Assembly: GCF_000761215.1 (NCBI RefSeq)
Contig: NZ_CP009438.1
Span: 7,234,501-7,298,500, forward strand
DNA length: 64,000 nt
From: Streptomyces glaucescens
GTDB lineage: Bacteria > Actinomycetota > Actinomycetes > Streptomycetales > Streptomycetaceae
Direction: 5' to 3'
Under the pieces are notes generated by a model that was not told where the DNA came from, searched no databases, and saw only the letters and a list, made by a program, of their open reading frames with translations. Positions 35,344 to 43,447 of the stretch are shown here, piece after piece (within the stretch, counting starts at the first letter, position 1; every line of letters starts with the position of its first letter). A program made the translations under genes and the position numbers.

Positions 35344-36537
35344 GTGACGTTGCGCATCGGGGCAGAGGAAGAGTTCCACGTGGTGGACGTCGAGAGCGGG
35401 CACCTGGTGCCACGGGGCCGCGCCGTTCTGGACCGTCTGGACAGACCTGGCTTCACGACGGAGCTGCAGCAGTCGGCGCTGGAAAGCAACAGCCAGGTGC
35501 ATGACACGCTCGACGGCCTGTACGCGGACCTGGCCGGGGCCAGGCGCCGGCTCGACGCGGCGGCTTCCTCGCTGGGGCTGGCCGTGGTGGCGGCCGGCAC
35601 CGTGCCGCTCGCCCGGCTCAGCCCCCGGGACGTCACCGAGAACGACCGGTACCGGCACATGGCCGACGAGTACCGCAAGGTCGCCGACGAGCAGCTCATC
35701 TGCAGTGCCCAGGTGCACGTCGACGTGCCCGACCGGGACACCGCCGTACGCGCCATGTGCCTGGTCTCCCCGTGGCTCGCCCCACTGCTGGCGCTGTCCG
35801 CCAGCTCGCCGTACTGGCTGGGCGCGGACACCGGATACGCCAGCTGGCGCACCATGCTGTGGCAGCGCTGGCCCACCTCCGGTCCGGCGGGTTGCCACGC
35901 GAACGCGCAGGAATACGACTCCGCCATCGAGGAGCTGATCACGTCCGGGGTGATCAGCGACGCCGGGATGGTCTACTACGACGTGCGGCCGTCCGCCCAT
36001 CAGGGCACCCTGGAGCTCCGCATCTGCGACGCCTGCCCGCGGGCGGAGACGGTCGTACTGGTCGCCGGTCTCTTCCGGGCACTGGTGCGCGACGCGTGCG
36101 AACGGCTGGCGCACGCCGACGGTCCGGTGTGCGACGGCCGGCACGAGTGGCTCCGCGGCGCCACCTGGCGTGCGGCCCGCTCCGGCCTGGAGGGCGACCT
36201 GGTGGACCCGGCGACCCGGCGAGCCGCGCCCGCCGCCGAGGTGCTGCGCCGCATGCGGGACCGCCTGCGCCCGGCGCTGGAGGCGTCCGGCGACTGGGAC
36301 ACCGTGCACGCCCTGCTGGAGGAAGCCCTCGTCGACGGGAGCGCGGCCCACCGGATGCGGCGCGCTGCCGCTGCCGAGGATCTGCTGGCCGGCGTGGACC
36401 TGATGGTCGACGAGACCCGCGGTGGGCGAGCCGGACGGCGCGTGGCCCCGGCCACCCGAGTGCCGGACGCCCCGGTCCCGGCCGGTGGTGCCCGCCCGTA
36501 CCGCCGCAGGACGGCGACCGGCGGCGCGGTCGGCTGA
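35344..36537 (+). CDS. YbdK-type carboxylate-amine ligase (GCS2 family)
   Basis: A 397-residue protein from a GTG three bases after CAAGGGGAACAC. It opens with RIGAEEEFHVVD, the metal/ATP-binding Glu cluster of glutamate-cysteine ligase family 2. It has QLICSAQVHVDVP and YYDVRPSAHQGTLELRICDACP, both diagnostic. E. coli YbdK has only weak gamma-glutamylcysteine ligase activity, and actinobacterial members are often involved in joining carboxylates to amines. The last 25 residues are basic and disordered. It stands alone. Confidence 0.93.
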   Translation: MTLRIGAEEEFHVVDVESGHLVPRGRAVLDRLDRPGFTTELQQSALESNSQVHDTLDGLYADLAGARRRLDAAASSLGLAVVAAGTVPLARLSPRDVTENDRYRHMADEYRKVADEQLICSAQVHVDVPDRDTAVRAMCLVSPWLAPLLALSASSPYWLGADTGYASWRTMLWQRWPTSGPAGCHANAQEYDSAIEELITSGVISDAGMVYYDVRPSAHQGTLELRICDACPRAETVVLVAGLFRALVRDACERLAHADGPVCDGRHEWLRGATWRAARSGLEGDLVDPATRRAAPAAEVLRRMRDRLRPALEASGDWDTVHALLEEALVDGSAAHRMRRAAAAEDLLAGVDLMVDETRGGRAGRRVAPATRVPDAPVPAGGARPYRRRTATGGAVG

Positions 36538-36831
36538 CTCCGCGATCGCGGCATCTCACCCCCTGGCACGGCGGCCGGACACCGGCCCGGCGCTGCCACC
36601 GGCATCCCCACGGGGCTGCCGGGCGAACGGGCTCCCCGCCGGCACGTCCGGGCAGTCGAAGGGTGCCCGGGTGAGATGCCGCCCTCGCGACCGTCCCCGC
36701 CGCCACCTCCCGTCCGTCCCTCGGTCATCGGTCAAGGCAACCTCCCTTGATCAAGGGCGAAGGGGGCTGATGACACCCTGGCTTCGGGACGCGCGGTCCA
36801 GGCAGCGGGGAGCATCGTCCAGAATCAGGGA

Positions 36832-37434
36832 ATGGACGTTGCCCGGCTGCTGGAGGCTGCCGCACTGCTGGTTCCCGAAGCCGTCGCCACCGAGAACGAC
36901 ATCACGGTGAACGACATCTGGGAGTATCTCGCCCACGATGAGTGGGAAGTCGCTTTCAGCCTGTTGGAGCAGCTCCACGATGGCCACCCGCTCCCACCCG
37001 CCTTCTGGCAGAACCTCGCCACCGCAACCGAACTGATGCGACTCGACAGAAGCGCGGCCTGGTGCCACTGGCGCTGCTTCGAGACCCGCAACGGCACCGT
37101 CCGGGCGGACCTCACTCTCAGGCCGGCTCACGAGGCCCGTCGGCAGACACCCTTCTCCGGAGCCGGCGTCCTGCGACCGATGTGGGACCTCGGAGGGAAG
37201 ACCCCGACAGGTGAACCCGACCTCTGCGTTGCCGCCCTGTGGGCCGAGTTCACGCCCTTCATGGAGCCCGGAGGGCAGGCCACGGTGCGTCTCGCTCCGC
37301 TCTCCCCGCCGAAGTGGCGGCAGCTCCAGCCCGGTCAGGTGATCACCATGCACGAGGACCGGACCGTCGCTGGAACGGCGGTAGTCCTGGAGGTGCAGCG
37401 CCCACCAGCCCTGCCTGCCACAAGGAAGTCGTAG
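36832..37434 (+). CDS. Hybrid of immunity-like helical domain and EF-Tu domain III-like barrel
   Basis: A 200-residue cytosolic protein. Residues about 1-70 are helical and acidic, with a DEWEVAFSLLEQLHDGHPLPPAFW pattern split here as DEWEVAFSLLEQ and PLPPAFWQNLATATELM, close to MafI/CDI immunity proteins. Residues about 92-190 resemble EF-Tu domain III: RRQTPFSGAGVLRPMW (compare RHTPFFSGYRPQF in EF-Tu), LQPGQVITMH (PGD-like turn) and a final EDRTVAGTAVVLEV (compare REGGRTVGAGVVTEI). There is no GTPase domain. I infer a free-standing immunity-type protein that could interact with a toxin acting on EF-Tu or tRNA. There is no adjacent toxin, so it may be an orphan. Confidence 0.7.
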   Translation: MDVARLLEAAALLVPEAVATENDITVNDIWEYLAHDEWEVAFSLLEQLHDGHPLPPAFWQNLATATELMRLDRSAAWCHWRCFETRNGTVRADLTLRPAHEARRQTPFSGAGVLRPMWDLGGKTPTGEPDLCVAALWAEFTPFMEPGGQATVRLAPLSPPKWRQLQPGQVITMHEDRTVAGTAVVLEVQRPPALPATRKS

Positions 37435-37479
37435 GGGATGCGACCTCGTCGGGCGGCCGCGCGGTGAGAAGCTGGTCGC

Positions 37480-38223
37480 ATGTGCGGTCGATACGTTGCC
37501 ACCCGGAGCCCGCAGGACCTGGCGCAGCTGTTCCACGTCACCGAGTGGACCCCCACGGAGGCGCTGGCACCGAACTGGAACGTCGCCCCGACCGACGACG
37601 TCTGGGCCGTCCTGGAACGCACCCCGCGAGACGGTGACGGTGCCGCGACGCCCGTGAGGGAACTGCGGCCGCTGCGCTGGGGCCTGGTGCCGTCCTGGGC
37701 GAAGGACCCGAAGACCGGCGCGCGGATGATCAACGCGCGGGTGGAGACCGTGCACGAGAAGCCCGCGTTCCGCCGCGCGTTCGTCACACGCCGCTGCCTG
37801 CTTCCGGCGGACGGCTTCTACGAGTGGCAGCCCGGCAAGGACCCGGCCACCGGCAAGGTCCGCAAGCAGCCCTACTTCATCCACCCCGAGGACGAGAAGG
37901 TGATGGCGCTCGCCGGCCTGTACGAGTACTGGCGCGACCCGGCCGTCACCCGGGACGACGACCCTGCCGCCTGGCTGGTGACCTGCACCATCATCACCAC
38001 CGAGGCCACCGACGCGGCCGGCCGTGTACATCCGCGCATGCCCCTCGCGCTCACCGAGGACCACTACGAGGCCTGGCTCGACCCCGCGCACCGGGACCCC
38101 GACGAACTGCGCGCACTCCTCGGCCGGCCCGCCGACGGGCACCTCCGCGCGCGCCCGGTCTCCACGGCCGTCAACAACGTCCGCAACAACGGCCCCCACC
38201 TCCTCGACCCGGTCAGCCCGTAG
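37480..38223 (+). CDS. SRAP (HMCES/YedK) DNA-protein crosslink protein
   Basis: A 247-residue protein starting MCGRY; Cys2 becomes the N-terminal residue after Met removal and crosslinks to abasic sites in single-stranded DNA. Other family residues are present: NWNVAPT, MINARVET, RRCLLPADGFYEW (Glu) and VHPRMPLAL (His). SRAP proteins shield abasic sites at replication forks. The length is usual. It lies 45 bp after the immunity-like gene on the same strand, probably with its own promoter because the gap has no coupling. Confidence 0.95.
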   Translation: MCGRYVATRSPQDLAQLFHVTEWTPTEALAPNWNVAPTDDVWAVLERTPRDGDGAATPVRELRPLRWGLVPSWAKDPKTGARMINARVETVHEKPAFRRAFVTRRCLLPADGFYEWQPGKDPATGKVRKQPYFIHPEDEKVMALAGLYEYWRDPAVTRDDDPAAWLVTCTIITTEATDAAGRVHPRMPLALTEDHYEAWLDPAHRDPDELRALLGRPADGHLRARPVSTAVNNVRNNGPHLLDPVSP

Positions 38224-38566
38224 CCGCACCGGCCTCGCGGACTGCGGGGGTCGAACTCCTCACCGGTCATCTGCCGGCCCTGCTCGCAGCCGAACCGATC
38301 CACCGTTGGCGCCCGTCCACTCCTCGGGCCAGCCCCGCATGTCGGTGGAGCAGTACGTTCCGGGCTTGATCCGGCCGCCCGCACGGGAGACACCGTCACC
38401 GACTGACGGGTCCGGTTCGCGTGGGCGCCTTGTCGCAAGAACCGCCGACCCCTCCGGCCGGCACCCCGATCCGACACCTCTCGAACGCACGTCGTACGCT
38501 GCTCGTACGGCCAAGGTACGCGAACCTTACGGTCCATTGGATAGAGTGCCGCTCAGGAGGTGCTGC
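38224..38566. other. Upstream region of the telomere gene pair
   Basis: No gene in 343 bp. The right-hand 90 bp contain three phased GTACG motifs (separate entry), then TAGAGT at 38542-38547, a possible -10, and the AGGAGG ribosome site of tapA. Confidence 0.55.
38494..38520. promoter_or_regulatory. Three GTACG motifs phased at 11 bp
   Basis: GTACG starts at 38494, 38505 and 38516, exactly one helical turn apart. The array ends where the -35 of a promoter with -10 TAGAGT (38542) would lie. This suggests a protein bound along one DNA face controls tapA-tpgA. No binding protein is known to me. Confidence 0.45.
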
Positions 38567-40801
38567 ATGTCCGAGTTGTTCGACGCGGTCGACGCGCTGG
38601 TCGCGTCCCGCTCTCCGCTGCCGCCGGTGGAGGAGCGCAAGCGACTGCGGACCGCGCACGGCCTGACGCTGGACGAAGTCGCCGCGGCACTGAAGGTGCG
38701 CCGCGCCACGGTGTCCGGCTGGGAGTCGGTGAAGAAGCCGACCGAGCCGCGCGGCCCGGAGCGCGAGGCGTACGCGCGGCTGCTGCGGCAGCTCGCGGAG
38801 CTCTACCCCGCCCCGGAGAGGCCGGCCGCCCCAGCGCCCGCCCCGCCCACCGGCGCCCCCGACCCGACGGAGGCCGGCACTCCGTCCACAGGCCGGAACC
38901 CCAAGCCTGCGGCCATGACCGCGACCGAGGACACCGGGACGCCCGCTCCCGCTCCCGTAGCCGCCGCTCCGACCACCGCCACCCGCCCGGCCCGCACCAC
39001 CAGGCCGACGTCGACGCCGCGCCCACCGGGTGCGAAGAAGGCGGCTCCCGCCGGTGCCCCGGCGGGTGGCACCGACCCCCGGTTCGACAACGGGCCGCTG
39101 GCGGTCGTCGACGTCGAGGACGGGAAAGTGCTGGCGTACTGCACCGGCGGTCTGGTCCTGGACGTACCCGCCAAAAGCATCCCGGCCCTGGTGGACTGGA
39201 CACTGCGCGAAGCGAGGCTCGGACAGCCCAAGCTGTCCGGACCGGGCAAGGACGCCGACCCCCTGCTCGTGCTCACCGAGGCCGCCCTGGAGCGCTACGG
39301 CCTGCCGGTCACCCTCACCGACGAGCAGCGGCTCGCCGGGCGGATCCCGGAGAACCACAAGGTCGTCAAGCAGCTGGCCCGCGCCGACTGGAAGCTGACG
39401 AAGCGCGGCTTCGGGCCGTGGGCCAGGATCTACCGCCCCGCCACCGGTTCGGAGCGGGCCTGCGTCCAGCTGTGCATCCCCTCCTGGAACGCGCTCGACT
39501 CCCGGCACTGGGGATACGCCGCACAGCTCCCCTCGGCCGAACTCGCCCGCGTGCTGGGCGTGTACGCCTCCCGCGTGATGACGCCGCGCGGATCGACCGC
39601 TGTGACGGGCCTGGAGCTGATGACCGCCCTGCACCCGCCGACCCGCGCCTCCGAGCCCGACGCGACGGGGAAGCGGCACTCCGAGCACAACCCCGGCTCG
39701 CTGGGCAAGGACCCGGTGGACTGCGCCCCGTGCGAGGCCCCCGACGGCCACCCGCTCCTGAAGGACCTGCCCCGCTTCCACGTCCGCGGCCCGGCGGAGA
39801 AGCTGTTCGAGGAGGCGTACGACTGGGCGCGGCCGATGACGGATGCCGAGTGCACGCTCCGGTACCTGGTCGGCATCGACGTGAACATGGCGTTCGCCGC
39901 CGGCGCCAACGGCCTGACCGTCGGCCTCGGCACGCCCACGCACGTCAGGAACCCGGTGTTCGACCCGAAGCTGCCCGGCTCGTGGCTGGTCGACCTGTCC
40001 CACGTCGACCTGTCGCGGGTGAAGGTCGGCAAGGAGTGGGCGGAGCTGGACGCCGGCCTGCTGCCCAGCCCGTTCACGCCGAAGGGTGACCGTCCGACAG
40101 GCCCGGCCTGGTACGCCACACCCACCGTCGCCTACGCCCAGGAGCTGGGCTACGAGGTACGGCCGATCGAGGCGTACGTCCGCCACGACAACGGCCGCTA
40201 CCTGGACGGCTGGTACCAGCGGCTGCGTGACGCCTACCTGGCCACGATGGCCGACCTCGGCGTGCACGCCGACATGGAGCCGGCCGACTTCCTGGCGGCG
40301 ATGGACGGCTGCAAGGACCGCGACCCGGACCTGGCCATCGTCGTCTCGGCGATCAAGGCGACCGTCAAGGGCGGCATCGGCAAGCTGCGCGAGCGCCCGC
40401 GCGGCGAGGGCTGGCGGCCGGGCGAGCCGTGGCGCGCCCTGTCCCGTCCGACGTGGCGGCCGGACATCCGCGCGGCGGTCATCTCCCGCACCCGGATCAA
40501 CCTGCACCGGAAGATCGTCAAGCACGCGGCGTTCACCGGGCAGTACCCGGTCGCGATCCTCTCCGACTGCGTCGTGTACGCGGCGGGCGGGCCATCCCCG
40601 CTGGACTTCCTGCCCTACCGGAACGGCAAACCGCTGCCCGGCGGCTTCAAGCTCGGCATCAACCCCGGCCTGGTCAAGCACGAGGGCACCCAGACCGTCC
40701 TGTGGGGCGAGGAGGTCCGCGAGCGGTTCGACGCCCCCGAGCTGAACCTCGCCCGCTACATCAAGGACGGCACCGTCACCGACGCCGACAACGGAGAGTA
40801 G
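38567..40801 (+). CDS. tapA: Telomere-associated protein Tap
   Basis: A 744-residue protein from an ATG behind AGGAGG. It has an N-terminal XRE-like HTH (THGLTLDEVAAALKVRRATVSGW, i.e. LTLDEVAAALK then VRRATVSGW, about residues 28-52). A Pro/Ala/Thr-rich linker follows (about 85-165), then the long conserved Tap body with paired motifs such as GIDVNMAFAAGANGL and KATVKGGIGKLRERPRG. Length agrees with Streptomyces Tap (about 740). Known Tap binds the single-stranded 3-prime telomere overhang and recruits the terminal protein. tpgA follows 12 bp downstream, the conserved order. Its presence implies a linear replicon. Confidence 0.95.
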   Translation: MSELFDAVDALVASRSPLPPVEERKRLRTAHGLTLDEVAAALKVRRATVSGWESVKKPTEPRGPEREAYARLLRQLAELYPAPERPAAPAPAPPTGAPDPTEAGTPSTGRNPKPAAMTATEDTGTPAPAPVAAAPTTATRPARTTRPTSTPRPPGAKKAAPAGAPAGGTDPRFDNGPLAVVDVEDGKVLAYCTGGLVLDVPAKSIPALVDWTLREARLGQPKLSGPGKDADPLLVLTEAALERYGLPVTLTDEQRLAGRIPENHKVVKQLARADWKLTKRGFGPWARIYRPATGSERACVQLCIPSWNALDSRHWGYAAQLPSAELARVLGVYASRVMTPRGSTAVTGLELMTALHPPTRASEPDATGKRHSEHNPGSLGKDPVDCAPCEAPDGHPLLKDLPRFHVRGPAEKLFEEAYDWARPMTDAECTLRYLVGIDVNMAFAAGANGLTVGLGTPTHVRNPVFDPKLPGSWLVDLSHVDLSRVKVGKEWAELDAGLLPSPFTPKGDRPTGPAWYATPTVAYAQELGYEVRPIEAYVRHDNGRYLDGWYQRLRDAYLATMADLGVHADMEPADFLAAMDGCKDRDPDLAIVVSAIKATVKGGIGKLRERPRGEGWRPGEPWRALSRPTWRPDIRAAVISRTRINLHRKIVKHAAFTGQYPVAILSDCVVYAAGGPSPLDFLPYRNGKPLPGGFKLGINPGLVKHEGTQTVLWGEEVRERFDAPELNLARYIKDGTVTDADNGE

Positions 40802-40813
40802 GAGAAGGCGACG

Positions 40814-41371
40814 ATGAGCCTGTTCGGGAACGGCCTGGAAGCCGCGGTACAGAAGGCGTTCACCCGCCCGGCGCCCAAGACAGCGCCCGCGCAGATGCGC
40901 TACCTCGTCAAACAGCTCAAGTCCACCAAGGCGGTCGCCCAGCTGCTGCGCGTCTCCCAGCGCACCGTCGAGCGGTACGTCAGGAACCAGATCAAGAAGC
41001 CCCGCCCCGAACTCGCCGCCCGCCTGGAACGCGAGGTGAAGAGCAGATGGCAGCCGCAGATCCGGGCCAGGGCACGGCAGAGGGCGTCGACGACCGACGG
41101 CATCGTCATCGACACCCAGGCCCGGATCGGCTACACCGCGCCCGTCGGCACGACCGACGACGCCCGCATCCGGCACCTGACCGTCGCCCTGCCGCCGCAC
41201 TACGCCGCCCGCCTCTTCGACGCCCAGCAGGCCGGCGCCACCGACCGGCAACTCCAGCAGATCGCCGCGGAAGGACTCAAAGAGGTCTACTTCCAGGACG
41301 GCGGCCGCCGCGCCGGCAGCCTGGAAGAGGTCCGCTTCACCGACATCGAGCACGTCGAGTTCGAGCTGTAG
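40814..41371 (+). CDS. tpgA: Telomeric terminal protein Tpg
   Basis: A 185-residue basic protein starting MSLFGNGLEAAVQKAF, the usual Tpg opening. It contains a HTH (STKAVAQLLRVSQRTVERYV, residues 37-56) and a basic middle. Length matches Tpg (about 184). Tpg is covalently attached to the 5-prime DNA ends and primes end patching; as I recall, a Thr near residue 114 was reported as the linkage site, and T113-T114 are present here. AGGAGA precedes the ATG. It is co-transcribed with tapA. Confidence 0.95.
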   Translation: MSLFGNGLEAAVQKAFTRPAPKTAPAQMRYLVKQLKSTKAVAQLLRVSQRTVERYVRNQIKKPRPELAARLEREVKSRWQPQIRARARQRASTTDGIVIDTQARIGYTAPVGTTDDARIRHLTVALPPHYAARLFDAQQAGATDRQLQQIAAEGLKEVYFQDGGRRAGSLEEVRFTDIEHVEFEL

Positions 41372-41604
41372 CGGCTCCGCGCCACTGTGCCGCGCGCCCC
41401 TCAGCCCGCCGCGCCGACCGCCGAGCCGGCACTCTGCGTGCCCCCTTCTGGCAGCCGTGTACCGACGGGCTGACGATGGTGGAGTCCGGCGCGACGAGCC
41501 GGCCCACCTTCGACCGCGCCGCGTACGGGCAGCGCGCGTGACGCGATCGCGCCCCATTGCCGCGTCTTGCCGTGGCACGTCGCGGCGAGGACCGACGTGC
41601 GCCC

Positions 41605-42444
41605 TCAGACGGGCTGACGGAGTGCGCTCACCAGTGCGCGTGGGTCGTCGGCGTGGAAGCGGATGGTGCGGGCCGTTCCCGTCGCGCCGAACGGGCGTGT
41701 GAAGGGGAGTGGTCGGTTCAGCTCCAGGGTCACCGAAGTCTGGCTGCCCACGATCAGGTCGAGGACCCCGTCCTCGGAGAGGGTGATCAGACGGCCCTGG
41801 GGATAGCGCCGTTCGACCCGGACCGAGGCGACCGCGTCCGGCGGTACGGCCAGGTCGAACAGGGCTCCGTAGCGGATCCGCAGAGAGCCGTCGGGGCGTA
41901 CGACGTGCGGCCGGGTGACGCAGGCGGCGTGCAGGGCCAGCACCAGGACGACGCTGTACAGGTCGAGTACCAGGATCATCCGGTGGACCACCGGCCAAGG
42001 GATGAGGAATGCCAGGGCGACCGTCTCGGTCACCATCAAGAAGAGCAGTCCGTACATCATCGCGGTCTGAGGTCCGGTGTACGCGGCAGCGAAGTCTCCG
42101 GGGCGCACCCCGTGCCTGCCGCGCCGGACCCACCGCGCCAGGGAGGCGAGGGCGCGCAGCTCGTGGAGAAGCAGGCGGCGGACCGTCACCGGCACCGCCT
42201 CCCGTACGGCGGCCTGCCGCGCCGTCCTGCGGTCCGCGCCGCGTGCGCGCGCGGCGACGTACAGCGAGCGCAGCACCCAGGTCTCCAGCAGCAGCACTGC
42301 GAGCATCAGCGCTTCGGCGCCGGCCAGCGCCCACCCGGGCGGTCGGACCCCGGATGCCAGGCAGGCCGCCAGGGCCAGTTCACCTGGCAGCACGACGGCC
42401 ACCGCGACCCGCGCCGCCCGTACGCCCCTTGACCGGCCGCTCAT
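41605..42444 (-). CDS. Membrane protein of unknown function, MerR-coupled
   Basis: A 279-residue protein with four hydrophobic segments (about 13-30, 38-56, 130-150, 155-178). A C-terminal soluble beta-rich domain of about 100 residues (LRIRYGALFDLAVPPDAVASVRVER) looks like a PH-like/YdbT fold. Its ATG overlaps the MerR stop by 4 bp, so it is translated from the MerR operon and is probably its regulated target. No function can be assigned. Confidence 0.8.
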   Translation of the reverse strand: MSGRSRGVRAARVAVAVVLPGELALAACLASGVRPPGWALAGAEALMLAVLLLETWVLRSLYVAARARGADRRTARQAAVREAVPVTVRRLLLHELRALASLARWVRRGRHGVRPGDFAAAYTGPQTAMMYGLLFLMVTETVALAFLIPWPVVHRMILVLDLYSVVLVLALHAACVTRPHVVRPDGSLRIRYGALFDLAVPPDAVASVRVERRYPQGRLITLSEDGVLDLIVGSQTSVTLELNRPLPFTRPFGATGTARTIRFHADDPRALVSALRQPV

Positions 42445-43175
42445 CCCCGGCCTCTTTCCACGAAGGCGTCCATGACCCGGCCCACGACTTCCGCCTGCGC
42501 GGGGGAGTACTCGGCGAGCAGCGCCTCCTTGAACCCGGTCACGACCACCCCGTCCCGGGGGAGCGCGGCGAACAGCTCCTCGGGGACGGCTGCCACCAGG
42601 TCAGCCGCCAGAGGTACGATCCGCGGATCGTCGGTGGGGGCGTCGGCGAGTGCGTCGAGGCGCTCATACAGTTCGACGATCCCGGGATCGGCGATCATCG
42701 TCTCCAGCAGTGCGAGCATCTTCCGGTCAGCGGTGCCGGTGGTGTCCAGCAGCGTGAGGTACTCGCGGTCCTTGGCCGCGCTCGGCGAGTCCGTTCCGGG
42801 GGCCTGTGCCAGCAGCGCGGCGAGGGCGGGCGAGACGGGCCCCGTCGCGCCGGGCGGCTCGGCGAGCAGGGCGCCGAGCCGGCGGCGGCGCTCCCGGACG
42901 GCGGCCTCCTGGCGGGCCAGGTCCGCGTCGAGTTCCTCCAGTATTTCGGTCAGTTCACGACCGGCATCGTCGGCGAGGGCGTCACGCACTTCCTGGAGGC
43001 CGAGCCCGAGTTCGGTGAGCCGGCGCACCCGGGCGAGCAGGACGGCGTCGCGGACGCTGTAGGCCCGGTAGCCGTTGGGGCGCCGCTCCGGTTCCGGAAG
43101 CAGCCCGACGTGGTGGTAGTGCCGGATCGCCCGGGTGGTGAGCCCCACGAGCGCGGCGATCTCTCCGATTCGCAT
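42441..43175 (-). CDS. MerR-family regulator
   Basis: A 244-residue protein with an N-terminal MerR winged helix (MRIGEIAALVGLTTRAIRHYHHVGLLPEPER, quoted in parts) and a long coiled-coil dimer helix rich in Glu/Arg. A 150-residue C-terminal region probably senses a ligand. There is no Cys metal site, so it is not a metal sensor. It is followed by a coupled membrane protein. Its own promoter has the MerR-type long spacer and a dyad, so it is probably autoregulated. Confidence 0.94.
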   Translation of the reverse strand: MRIGEIAALVGLTTRAIRHYHHVGLLPEPERRPNGYRAYSVRDAVLLARVRRLTELGLGLQEVRDALADDAGRELTEILEELDADLARQEAAVRERRRRLGALLAEPPGATGPVSPALAALLAQAPGTDSPSAAKDREYLTLLDTTGTADRKMLALLETMIADPGIVELYERLDALADAPTDDPRIVPLAADLVAAVPEELFAALPRDGVVVTGFKEALLAEYSPAQAEVVGRVMDAFVERGRG

Positions 43176-43181
43176 GCCGTC

Positions 43182-43212
43182 AGTAGAAACCTTGCCGCTG
43201 CGTCAAGGTCAA
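43182..43212 (-). promoter_or_regulatory. MerR-type promoter with 19-bp spacer and operator dyad
   Basis: On the minus strand the -35 TTGACC (43212-43207) and -10 TCTACT (43187-43182) are 19 bp apart, the distance MerR proteins correct by DNA twisting. The spacer holds a dyad (43189-43209) with arms ACCTTGACGC and GCGGCAAGGT, 9 of 10 bases paired. The regulator starts 7 bp beyond the -10. Confidence 0.8.
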
Positions 43213-43447
43213 GCGCTGCCAAGGGATCGTCAGGGGCCGGGGGAGCGGCCTTCTCCCGATCAGGGGTGCAGCCGACGCCGGATGCCAGACGGTCACGGCC
43301 GAGGCCGAGGTGGTCCCTGCCTCACCCCGTTCACGACCGGGACCAGGGTCCCAGCCTCCACCTGTCGATGGATGAGGGTAACCCCCGGGCCGATCGGGGG
43401 GCGCAGTGGATGGTGCGGGGCGACACCGCGCGGCGAGAGTTGCCCCC

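Noticed and set aside
38024..38566. Upstream extension of the tapA frame into the SRAP gene
   Set aside because: AGGAGG and the MSELF start at 38567 match the Tap family; the extension is Pro/Arg/Thr-rich.
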